Below the pieces are notes generated by a model. It had not been told where the DNA came from. It did not search any database and was given only the letters and a program-made list of their open reading frames with translations. Positions 8,479 through 15,718 of a stretch of 24,141 bases of DNA are shown one piece after another (the first letter of the stretch is position 1; each line of letters begins with the position of its first letter). The translations under genes and the position numbers were made by a program. The DNA is from Gudongella sp964607545 (GTDB lineage: Bacteria; Bacillota; Clostridia; Tissierellales; Tissierellaceae), in contig CAZSLV010000022.1 in NCBI GenBank assembly GCA_964607545.1, positions 1 through 24,141 of the forward strand, given 5' to 3'.

Positions 8479-8703
8479 TTATTGTGCTGCTATTGCAATA
8501 GCAGAAATCATAAACACTATTGCAGCTGCAATAGTCACTTTTCTAAGCATTGCTTGCCTACTTGTACCAATACTCTTGCCAAAGCTTCCATCAGAACCTC
8601 CACCTATTGCTCCGATACCCTCTGACTTGCTCTCTTGTAATAGTATGCTTAATATTAAAGCAAGACTAGAAATCAGCATTAAGACTGAAAACAAAACTGT
8701 CAT
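8479..8703 (-). CDS. secG: preprotein translocase subunit SecG
   Basis: SecG is the small accessory subunit of the SecYEG channel. The 74-residue product has two membrane segments (about 3-22 and 53-73) joined by the characteristic LLQESKSEGIGAIGGGSDG loop (21-39), followed by FGKSIGTSRQAMLRKVT. Start: GGGGGTG lies 5 bases before the ATG. In many Firmicutes secG stands just upstream of rnr-smpB; here hppA and the envelope unit come between them. It is the first gene of a secG-hppA transcription unit. Confidence 0.93.
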   Translation of the reverse strand: MTVLFSVLMLISSLALILSILLQESKSEGIGAIGGGSDGSFGKSIGTSRQAMLRKVTIAAAIVFMISAIAIAAQ

Positions 8704-8755
8704 AACTACACCCCCAATTACTAAAAATAAATATCTCTTTGTCTATAACATTATC

Positions 8756-8784
8756 ATTTTAACATAGCTAAATATTAAAAGCAA
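8756..8784 (-). promoter_or_regulatory. promoter of secG-hppA
   Basis: TTGCTT (8779-8784), a 17-base spacer and TAAAAT (8756-8761), with an extended TG two bases before the -10. The predicted start gives a leader of about 45 bases before secG. No clear terminator separates it from the upstream Fur-family gene; the weak ACCA/TGGT repeat near 8793-8808 is not convincing. Confidence 0.65.
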
Positions 8785-8821
8785 TTTAATTTAACCACTA
8801 GACATGGTGTTTTTATACTTT

Positions 8822-9250
8822 TTAAGTCTTTTGACAACTTGGACACAGGCCCTTAATTTCAAGATTATGTTCAAGTATCTTATAGCCTGTTTGTTTTTCT
8901 AATTCTATTTCGTAGTCACCTAGGGGACAACCCTTAATTGGACTTATCTTATTGCATTTTATACAAATTAGGTGGTGCCTGTGTTCCATATGGTTTATTT
9001 CATATAAGGCCTTACCGTTTAAGTTAATTTGTGACTTTAAAACTAAACCCTTTTGTTCAAAAGTTTCTAAGATCCTATAAACTGTAGATAAGTTTATAGG
9101 CTTATCTAATTTTACAGAAATTAACCTATAGATTTCTTCTGCGCTAATTGGCTGCTTTGATTCTTTTAAAAGCATATATAGCATATGCCTATGATTTGTA
9201 TTTTTTAACTTATGTTTTTTGAATAATTCCACTAGCTCATCTTGATACAT
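8822..9250 (-). CDS. zur: Fur-family metalloregulator, probably zinc-responsive Zur
   Basis: A 142-residue repressor with an N-terminal winged helix (recognition region NLSTVYRILETFEQKGLV, 53-70) and a C-terminal dimerization/metal domain. Two CxxC pairs (C96/C99 and C136/C139) form the structural zinc site. The histidine cluster HMEHRHH (87-93) supplies sensing ligands, as in Fur/Zur/PerR. Zinc rather than iron or peroxide is inferred from context: it is the last gene of the znuA-znuC-znuB operon, 16 bases after znuB, which would make it autoregulated. Start: GGAGG lies 6 bases before the ATG. Family assignment is secure; the metal specificity is inference. Confidence 0.88.
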   Translation of the reverse strand: MYQDELVELFKKHKLKNTNHRHMLYMLLKESKQPISAEEIYRLISVKLDKPINLSTVYRILETFEQKGLVLKSQINLNGKALYEINHMEHRHHLICIKCNKISPIKGCPLGDYEIELEKQTGYKILEHNLEIKGLCPSCQKT

Positions 9251-9266
9251 TCTTTACCTCCATATA

Positions 9267-10094
9267 CTAGGCTCTTATAAGCTTCTTAACCCCTAAAAAA
9301 ATTAAAAACATAATAGCATTTACCATTACAATACTTGCCCCAGATGGAAAATTAAATATATAGGAGGTTACTACTCCTGTAGTTACGGAGAATATGGCTA
9401 TTAGGGAGGAAATTGTAATAGTTGATTTAAAACTTCTAGAAACTTGTAGGGCTGTTACCGTTGGAAATATAATCATGCTTGATATTAAAAGGGTCCCAAC
9501 TACCCTTATACCAAGAACTATAGTAATAGATGTTAGGGTGGCAATTAAATAATTCATCATCTTTGTTTTAATCCCAATAACTGAAGCAAATTCCTCATCG
9601 TGGGTAACAGCAAATAAGTCATTGTAAAAAAATACTATAAGGGCTATGACAACAAAGGCAAGGATAAAAGAAAAGTACATATCCGATTCCTTAATGGCTA
9701 AAATACTACCAAACAAATAGCTAAACAAGTCAATATTAAAGCCTCCAGCAACACTAGCTATCATAACTCCAAGGGCAACTGAAAAAGATGATACAAGTCC
9801 TATAGCAGCGTCTCCGTGGATACCTGCCTTTTCATTTAATTGCATGATAAATATAGATGCAATTGTGACAATGGGTATGGATATTAGCAAGGGGGAGGCT
9901 CCTAAAAATACAGCAATTGCTACAGTGGCAAAACTTACATGGGCTAGGCCATCCCCAATCATGGAGTATTTTTTTAAAACTAAAAATATTCCTAACAAAG
10001 CACTACTTAGGGCTATAAGGGTCCCTACAATAATTGCCCTTTGCATAAAGGAATAAGAAAGAGCTTCTTTTGCCAAATCAAATATTTCAATCAT
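9267..10094 (-). CDS. znuB: zinc ABC transporter permease (ABC-3 family)
   Basis: A 275-residue polytopic protein with about eight membrane helices, the channel of a metal-ion ABC importer. Family landmarks include LKKYSMIGDGLAHVSFATVA (41-60), a GIHGDAAIGLVSS segment facing the ATPase, and RVVGTLLISSMIIFPTVTAL. It overlaps the end of znuC by 8 bases (ATGATTGA) with GGAGG 9 bases upstream, which suggests translational coupling. Zinc as substrate rather than manganese or iron follows from the His-rich binding protein and the Fur-family partner. Confidence 0.93.
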   Translation of the reverse strand: MIEIFDLAKEALSYSFMQRAIIVGTLIALSSALLGIFLVLKKYSMIGDGLAHVSFATVAIAVFLGASPLLISIPIVTIASIFIMQLNEKAGIHGDAAIGLVSSFSVALGVMIASVAGGFNIDLFSYLFGSILAIKESDMYFSFILAFVVIALIVFFYNDLFAVTHDEEFASVIGIKTKMMNYLIATLTSITIVLGIRVVGTLLISSMIIFPTVTALQVSRSFKSTITISSLIAIFSVTTGVVTSYIFNFPSGASIVMVNAIMFLIFLGVKKLIRA

Positions 10095-10824
10095 GAATGT
10101 GTACCTCCGAATTTATGCCAAAATGATCAAATTCTTTAAAGCTATCATCTATAGAAAATTTATCTGTTGGCCCATAATATATTAATTCCCTATCTAGGAG
10201 CATGATTTTTTTTGAACATTTCATTATAGATCCCAAATCGTGGGATACTAATATTATACTCGTGTCATTATTTTCATTTATGCTCTTAATCAAGGCAAAA
10301 AACTCTGACCTGACTTTTGGGTCAAGGGCACTGGTTGGTTCATCAAGTATTAATAACTTTGGATCTGAAACCATAGCCCTTGCAAGAAGGACCCTTTGTT
10401 GCTGGCCCCCTGATAAATCTCCAATTTTATTGTGTTTAAGGTGGTAAATGGCTAATTTTTTTAAGATGGAATTTACCTTTTTATCATCCTCTTTATTAAG
10501 GCGTTTAGGAAATCTCTTAGTCCCAAGTAAGCCAACTGCTACCACTTCGTGGACTTCAGCTGGAAAAAGGGTATTTCCTGTAACTGCTACTTGGGGTAAA
10601 TATCCAATATCTTGCCTTTTATCTACTATGCCAAATTGATTTATAGTACCCTTTTCAAGGGGTATAAGGCCTAGCATGGCCTTAACAAGGGTAGTTTTAC
10701 CTGACCCGTTTGCCCCTACAAGGCCTATATAGTCCCCTTGTTCTATTACAAAGCTTATGTCTTTTAAAACTTGGTTGCTACCATAATAAACAGATAGGTT
10801 TTTTACTTCTAATAATTTACTCAT
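10087..10824 (-). CDS. znuC: zinc ABC transporter ATP-binding protein
   Basis: The 245-residue ATPase that powers metal import. Walker A is GANGSGKTT (37-45), the Q-loop is at Q78, the signature is LSGGQQQR (137-144), Walker B is LLILDEP (157-163), and the switch histidine is H195 in SHDLG. The C-terminus carries several histidines (EFDHFGINSEVHIHD), which might touch metal but may be incidental. Its start overlaps the znuA stop by 8 bases (ATGAGTAA) and its end overlaps znuB by 8, so the three transporter genes are tightly coupled. Confidence 0.95.
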   Translation of the reverse strand: MSKLLEVKNLSVYYGSNQVLKDISFVIEQGDYIGLVGANGSGKTTLVKAMLGLIPLEKGTINQFGIVDKRQDIGYLPQVAVTGNTLFPAEVHEVVAVGLLGTKRFPKRLNKEDDKKVNSILKKLAIYHLKHNKIGDLSGGQQQRVLLARAMVSDPKLLILDEPTSALDPKVRSEFFALIKSINENNDTSIILVSHDLGSIMKCSKKIMLLDRELIYYGPTDKFSIDDSFKEFDHFGINSEVHIHD

Positions 10825-11973
10825 TATAACCCAACCCCACCTTTAAATTTTCAAGGTTTTCATACATAAAGTCAAAATATGTCTTACCCTTTTCTAAATC
10901 TTCCTTAGATACATTGTGAATTCCGTGCAGTAAAAGCATTTCTACACCAGTTTCTTCCACTATAACCTTGGTAACTTTAGGGTCCACAAGTTCTTCATAA
11001 AAAATTGCTTTTGCATTTGTCTCATTTATGGTTCTTATCAATTCAGTAATCCTTTGGGGGGTAGGTTCTGCATTAGCAGAAAAACCCGCATATGGCGATA
11101 GGTGGTCTAGACCATACTCTTTAGCAAAATAACCAAAGGCAAAATGCCCTCCAGAGAGGATTGTTTTAGATTCTGTCTTAGCCAAACTTTCTCTTATATC
11201 AGAGTCTAACTTTTCTAATTTCTCCTTTAAAACACTTGCATTTTCTTCATAATATAAAGCATTTTCAGGGTCTATATCACTTAATGCAGCTTTAATAGAA
11301 TCCACCATAATAATCACCATATTTGGATCTGTCCAGTAATGAGGGTCAAGATTTTCCTCATCATGGTCTTCATCATGGTCTTCATCATGGTCTTCATCAT
11401 NNNNNNNNNNNNNNNNNNNNNNNNNNNNNNNNNNNNNNNNNNNNNNNNNNNNNNNNNNNNNNNNNNNNNNNNNNNNNNNNNNNNNNNNNNNNNNNNNNNN
11501 TCAAGATTTTCCTCATCATGGTCTTCATCATGGTCTTCATCATGGTCTTCATCATCATGGTCATGGTGGTCAGAAGATAATAATTCTATGTTTTCACTTA
11601 AATCTACAACATAAACCCCTTCTTCCTTTAAGTTATAAACTATATTTTCAGCCCAAGGCTCCATATCTTTTCCTGTAAATAAGAATAAATCTGCGCTTAA
11701 AAGCTTCACCATATCCTTAGGAGTCGGCTCAAAAGAATGGGCTTCCGTACCAGGTGGGAGTAAAAGTTCGACTTCTACATGGTCCCCTCCTAGGGCCTTG
11801 GTAAAGTAAAACTGGGGAAAAAGTGTGGTCATAACCTTTAAGTTAGGTTTTACATAATCATCGTCATTTTTTTCAACTAATACAGGCTCTTTTATATTTT
11901 CTTTTTTACATCCATAAAAAGATGTTGCTAGGATAATTATTACAAGGATTAAAATCAGTTTTTTACCCTTCAT
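10817..11973 (-). CDS. znuA: zinc-binding lipoprotein ZnuA, interrupted by an assembly gap
   Basis: The extracellular receptor that captures Zn2+ for ZnuB/ZnuC. It has a lipoprotein signal with lipobox SFYGC (C22). Metal ligands are visible as H79 (EAHSFEP), H160 (DPHYWTDP), H225 (GGHFAFGYFA) and the acidic FYEELVDP segment (about 273-280). Between them is the His/Asp/Glu-rich loop HHDHDDEDHDEDHDEDHDEE (136-155), typical of zinc rather than manganese receptors. The 100-N gap falls in this loop. The 55 bases on either side of it are identical; removing the Ns and one copy gives exactly 1002 bases, a continuous 333-residue protein in one frame. Numbering follows that collapsed product. Start: AAAGGAGG lies 7 bases before the ATG. 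As deposited, the gene would be called as two broken pieces. Confidence 0.92.
11346..11400. repeat. 55-bp direct repeat, copy at left edge of gap
   Basis: Identical base for base to 11501-11555. Both hold a 12-bp tandem unit (TCATCATGGTCT on the plus strand; three full copies at 11358-11393) that codes for repeated Asp-Glu-Asp-His. It is most simply read as the same sequence present at the ends of two overlapping contigs. Confidence 0.95.
11401..11500. other. scaffold gap of exactly 100 Ns
   Basis: One hundred Ns, a conventional filler for a gap of unknown size. Because its flanks are the same 55 bases, the true gap is probably negative (an undetected contig overlap). The repetitive sequence explains why the assembler stopped here. 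Confidence 0.97.
11501..11555. repeat. 55-bp direct repeat, copy at right edge of gap
   Basis: Second copy of the 55-mer at 11346-11400, with the 12-bp unit at 11513-11548. It continues into a TCATCATCATGG variant that encodes the DHHDHDDE start of the metal-binding loop of ZnuA. Confidence 0.95.
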
Positions 11974-12013
11974 TTTGCTTCCTCCTTTAAGTCATATAAT
12001 TTTAAAATACCCA

Positions 12014-12061
12014 AATATAAAAAAATAAAACGCAAATGCAAACTATTTGCATATGCGTTTT
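12014..12061 (-). terminator. hairpin terminator after eno; also a candidate operator for znuA
   Basis: Two 16-base arms (12027-12042 and 12046-12061) with one mismatch and a 3-base loop are followed on the minus strand by a T-rich tract (TTTTATTTTTTT). This fits an intrinsic terminator for the glycolytic operon. However, a strong promoter pointing at znuA lies just upstream and would transcribe through it. The hairpin may therefore also act as a repressor site or attenuator; its core ATGCAAA-CTA-TTTGCAT is a perfect inverted repeat. Confidence 0.75.
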
Positions 12062-12090
12062 ATTTTATATCCTTTTCCTTTAAATGTCAA
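12062..12090 (-). promoter_or_regulatory. promoter of the znuACB-zur operon
   Basis: A consensus TTGACA (12085-12090), a 17-base spacer and TAAAAT (12062-12067) lie within the 32 bases after the eno reading frame ends. The predicted start is near 12055, inside the palindrome at 12027-12061. A repressor bound there would cover the start site, as expected for Zur, but the palindrome does not obviously match the B. subtilis Zur box. Confidence 0.65.
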
Positions 12091-12092
12091 TC

Positions 12093-13385
12093 CTAGCCTT
12101 TAAGGTTGTAAAATGTTTTTCTTCCCTTGTAAAGAGACATTTCTCCTAGTTCATCTTCAATCCTAAGAAGTTGGTTGTATTTTGCAACCCTATCTGTCCT
12201 TGAAGGGGCGCCTGTTTTTATTTGTCCTGCATTTGTTGCAACTGCTAGGTCAGCAATTGTTGAATCTTCTGTTTCACCTGACCTGTGTGATATAACTGCT
12301 GTAAATCCATGGGTCTTAGCTAATTCAATTGCATCTAAGGTTTCGGTAATAGTACCTATTTGATTTAATTTTATAAGGATTGAATTTGAAATTCCAAGTT
12401 CTATTCCCTTTTCTAATCTCCTAGTATTGGTAACAAATAAATCATCACCAACTATTTGAATCTTATCTCCTAACCTTTCAGTTAGCAATTTCCAACCATC
12501 CCAATCATCTTCATCAAGTCCATCTTCAATGGATATAATTGGATACTTTTCAACTAAGTCTTCATAATAATGAACCATTTCTTCTACAGAAAGGACCCTA
12601 CCTTCACCTTTAAGATTATAAGTTTTATCGTCCTTGTTGTACATACCAGATGCAGCTACATCAAGGGCCAATAGTATGTCCTCTCCAGCCTTATAGCCTG
12701 CTTTTTCTATTGCCTCTACAATTGTAGATAGGGCTTCTTCATTGCTAGAAAGATTAGGTGCAAAGCCACCCTCATCTCCAACAGAAGTATTTAAACCCTT
12801 AGACTTAAGTACAGCCTTTAAATTGTGAAAGATTTCTGTTCCCATTCTTAAGCCTTCTTTAAAAGTCTTTGCCCCAACTGGCATTACCATAAACTCTTGT
12901 ATGTCTACATTATTATCAGCATGGTCTCCACCGTTTAAGATGTTCATCATTGGTACAGGAAGGGTTTTAGCATTTATTCCTCCAATATACTGATAAAGTG
13001 GAATTCCTAGTTCATTTGCACCTGCTCTTGCAACTGCCATAGATACAGCAAGAATTGCATTTGCTCCTAATTTTCCCTTGTTGTCAGTTCCATCTAATTC
13101 CATCATAATTTTATCAATTAGTATTTGGTCAAATACTTCCATTCCAATTATTTCATCAGCTATAATATCATTTACATTTTCTACTGCATTTAAAACACCC
13201 TTACCTAGGTATCTTCCCTTATCCATATCCCTTAATTCAACAGCCTCATATATACCTGTTGAAGCACCAGAAGGTACTATGGCCCTTCCAAAAGCATCTA
13301 ATTCTGTCCAAACTTCTACCTCTACGGTTGGGTTACCCCTTGAATCTAATACCTCTCTAGCATAAACATCAGTAATTATACTCAT
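12093..13385 (-). CDS. eno: enolase (phosphopyruvate hydratase)
   Basis: Converts 2-phosphoglycerate to phosphoenolpyruvate in the cytoplasm. The 430-residue length is standard. The catalytic base is E205 in SVGDEGGFAPN, the magnesium ligands are D242, E287 and D314, and the second catalytic lysine is K339 in ILIKLNQIGT. The signature SHRSGETEDSTIADLAVATN (366-385) is intact. Start: AGGAG lies 8 bases before the ATG. It is the last gene of the glycolytic operon, 27 bases after gpmI, and is followed by a large terminator-like hairpin. Confidence 0.98.
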   Translation of the reverse strand: MSIITDVYAREVLDSRGNPTVEVEVWTELDAFGRAIVPSGASTGIYEAVELRDMDKGRYLGKGVLNAVENVNDIIADEIIGMEVFDQILIDKIMMELDGTDNKGKLGANAILAVSMAVARAGANELGIPLYQYIGGINAKTLPVPMMNILNGGDHADNNVDIQEFMVMPVGAKTFKEGLRMGTEIFHNLKAVLKSKGLNTSVGDEGGFAPNLSSNEEALSTIVEAIEKAGYKAGEDILLALDVAASGMYNKDDKTYNLKGEGRVLSVEEMVHYYEDLVEKYPIISIEDGLDEDDWDGWKLLTERLGDKIQIVGDDLFVTNTRRLEKGIELGISNSILIKLNQIGTITETLDAIELAKTHGFTAVISHRSGETEDSTIADLAVATNAGQIKTGAPSRTDRVAKYNQLLRIEDELGEMSLYKGRKTFYNLKG

Positions 13386-13412
13386 TTACATCACTCCTAT
13401 CATATTTTTATA

Positions 13413-14945
13413 CTACTTTATTAGTGAATTTCCTTCCATTTCTTTTGCCTTAGGTAGTCCCATCATTTGAAGCAAGGTTGGTCCTATATCAGCTAATATG
13501 CCTCCATCCCTAAGGTCAACTTGCCCTTGACCTACCATGATTAGGGGAACTTCATTGCTTGTATGGGCAGTTACTACTGCTCCAGTATTTTCATCCAACA
13601 TCCTTTCAGCATTTCCATGGTCGGCAGTAATTATAAGCTTACCATTAATTTCTTCCATTAATTCTACAACTTCACCCATGCATGTATCTACTGTTTCAAT
13701 AGCCTTTACTGCAGCAGGTATAACTCCAGTATGACCAACCATATCTGGGTTAGCAAAGTTAAGAATAATCAAATCATACTTATCAGACCTTATCCTTTTT
13801 AAGACTTCATCCTTAACCCCGCTTGCACTCATCTCTGGCTTTAGGTCATAGGTTGCAACCTTTGGAGATGGTATCAAGGCCCTATCTTCATTTTCAAAAG
13901 GCAATTCCCTGCCTCCATTAAAGAAGAAGGTAACATGGGCATATTTTTCTGTTTCTGCTATTCTTAATTGAGTCTTGCCAAGACTTGAGACATACTCTCC
14001 TAGGGTGTTTACTAGGGGGTCATTAGTATATGCTACATGGACATTTTTGATAGTCTTATCATATTCAGTCATAGTTACATAATAAGTTTTTACTTTTTTC
14101 TTTCTAATAAACCCATTAAAATCCTCATCTACAAGGGCTCTAGTTATCTGCCTAGCCCTATCTGGCCTGAAATTAAAAAATATAATTGAATCATTATCTT
14201 CTATCACTTTGACAGGTCTGCCATCCTCAGTTATTACTGTAGGAAGTACAAACTCATCATTTACTCCCCTTTTATAGGATTCTTCTATTGCATCAATTGG
14301 ATTTTCATATAATTGGCCTTGACCTAGGAGGAGGGCATCATAAGCAAGGACAACCCTCTCCCACCTATTATCCCTATCCATGGTGTAGTACCTACCAGAA
14401 ATGGTGGCAATTTTACCTACTCCAATTTCATCCATCATATCCAAGAGTTCTTGGACTTGGCTACTACCTATAGATGGGGGAACATCCCTTCCATCTAAAA
14501 TTACATGAACAAAGACATTGTCAAAATTATGCCTTTTCATAAGTTGCAAGAGGGCATAAAGATGGGTATTGTGGCTGTGGACTCCTCCATCTGAAACCAG
14601 TCCGATAAGGTGGATAGCACTATTATGCTTTTTAGCATTATCTATAGCATCTAAAAACTCTTTCTTGTTAAAAAAAGCTCCTTCTTGTATTTCCTTAGTA
14701 ATTCTAGTAAGTTCTTGATAAACTATCCTTCCAGACCCAATATTTAAGTGGCCTACTTCTGAATTGCCCATCTGACCTTCTGGCAAACCTACACTTAAAC
14801 CACTGGCTTTTATAGTAGTATAGGGATATTGTTTTTTCAATCTATCATAATTTGGTTTTTGAGCTAATTCAACTGCATTACCAGGATATTTTTTCCCTAT
14901 CCCAAATCCATCCAATATCATTAACATCACTGGTTGTTTTAACAT
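13413..14945 (-). CDS. gpmI: 2,3-bisphosphoglycerate-independent phosphoglycerate mutase
   Basis: Interconverts 3- and 2-phosphoglycerate with two manganese ions and a phosphoserine intermediate. The 510-residue protein has D12 in ILDGFGIG and the catalytic S62 in MGNSEVGHLNIGSGR. It also has DGRDVPP, SGRYYTMDRDNRWERV, NFRPDRARQ, FANPDMVGHTG and ITADHGNAERM, covering both phosphatase and transferase domains. The ATG at 14945 is chosen because GGAGG lies 7 bases upstream and the product then opens MLKQPVMLMILDGFG. An in-frame TTG at 14963 lies upstream of that site. It follows tpiA by 14 bases. Confidence 0.97.
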   Translation of the reverse strand: MLKQPVMLMILDGFGIGKKYPGNAVELAQKPNYDRLKKQYPYTTIKASGLSVGLPEGQMGNSEVGHLNIGSGRIVYQELTRITKEIQEGAFFNKKEFLDAIDNAKKHNSAIHLIGLVSDGGVHSHNTHLYALLQLMKRHNFDNVFVHVILDGRDVPPSIGSSQVQELLDMMDEIGVGKIATISGRYYTMDRDNRWERVVLAYDALLLGQGQLYENPIDAIEESYKRGVNDEFVLPTVITEDGRPVKVIEDNDSIIFFNFRPDRARQITRALVDEDFNGFIRKKKVKTYYVTMTEYDKTIKNVHVAYTNDPLVNTLGEYVSSLGKTQLRIAETEKYAHVTFFFNGGRELPFENEDRALIPSPKVATYDLKPEMSASGVKDEVLKRIRSDKYDLIILNFANPDMVGHTGVIPAAVKAIETVDTCMGEVVELMEEINGKLIITADHGNAERMLDENTGAVVTAHTSNEVPLIMVGQGQVDLRDGGILADIGPTLLQMMGLPKAKEMEGNSLIK

Positions 14946-14959
14946 CTTATTTCCTCCGA

Positions 14960-15706
14960 TCAATAATTGACTAAATCTATAAAGTCATTAGACTTTAAAC
15001 TAGCACCTCCAACTAAAGCGCCATCTATATTTTCCATTTCCATTAGTTCCTTAATATTACCTGGCTTTACGCTTCCACCATACAAGATTTGTATTTTGTT
15101 AGCACTTGACCCACCATAGAGTTCATCTATACTTGTTCTTATTAAAGCACACATTTCTTCTGCTTCATTAGAAGTTGCCGTCTTACCAGTTCCTATAGCC
15201 CAAACTGGTTCATAAGCAATTACTATGTTTTCTAAAGCCTCTTTTGGTATATCTTTTAAAGCTTCCACAACTTGGTGCTTGACCAATCTTATATGATCAT
15301 TTTCCTGTCTTTCAAGTAAATTTTCACCAACGCATACTATTGGCTTCATATTTAATTCTATGGCAGTCTTTAACTTGTGATTAACTATCTCATCTGTTTC
15401 TTTAAAGTAAAGCCTTCTTTCTGAGTGGCCTAATATAACATAAGAAACTCCAATATCCTTAAGCATGGGACCAGAGATTTCTCCTGTATAAGCCCCTTCT
15501 TTTTCCCAGTGCATATTTTGTGCACCAATTTTAATATTACTTCCTTCTGTTGCACCTATAGCTGCTTGTAAGGATAAAAATGGGACACAAAGTATAGTTT
15601 CAACTTGAGGATTTAAGTTGGCACTTTTTATTTCTTGAATTAAGCTAAGTGCTTCCCCTATTGTTTTATTCATCTTCCAGTTACCTGCAATAATTGGTTT
15701 TCTCAA
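14960..15706 (-). CDS. tpiA: triosephosphate isomerase
   Basis: Interconverts dihydroxyacetone phosphate and glyceraldehyde 3-phosphate. The 248-residue barrel shows GNWKMN (8-13, catalytic K11), YVILGHSERR with H94, catalytic E166 in IAYEPVWAIGTGKTA, and the phosphate-binding ILYGGSVKPGN and GALVGGASL. The start codon is TTG, not ATG: AGGAGG lies 8 bases upstream and the product begins RKPIIAGNWK as the family does. It sits 12 bases after pgk in the glycolytic operon. Confidence 0.97.
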   Translation of the reverse strand: MRKPIIAGNWKMNKTIGEALSLIQEIKSANLNPQVETILCVPFLSLQAAIGATEGSNIKIGAQNMHWEKEGAYTGEISGPMLKDIGVSYVILGHSERRLYFKETDEIVNHKLKTAIELNMKPIVCVGENLLERQENDHIRLVKHQVVEALKDIPKEALENIVIAYEPVWAIGTGKTATSNEAEEMCALIRTSIDELYGGSSANKIQILYGGSVKPGNIKELMEMENIDGALVGGASLKSNDFIDLVNY

Positions 15707-15718
15707 AATTTTAACCTC

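Noticed and set aside
8785..8821. Terminator after the Fur-family gene
   Set aside because: Only about four base pairs (ACCA/TGGT) can form and no U run follows directly.
8822..9250. PerR or iron-responsive Fur as the identity of the regulator
   Set aside because: Cannot be excluded from the protein alone, but operon membership with a His-rich ZnuA and ABC-3 transporter favours Zur.
11346..11555. Two 55-bp direct repeats as a mobile-element target duplication or a CRISPR-like repeat
   Set aside because: The spacing is exactly 100 Ns and collapse restores a normal gene, so an assembly explanation is simpler.
11314..11600. Frames across the gap giving repeats such as MMKTMMKT on one strand or MVFIMVFI on the other
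   Set aside because: These are other-frame readings of the 12-bp repeat that encodes the Asp/Glu/His loop of ZnuA; the DEDH frame alone joins the two halves of the protein.
10817..11973. znuA as a genuine pseudogene split into two pieces
   Set aside because: The halves join in frame once the duplicated 55 bases are collapsed, and all metal ligands are intact.
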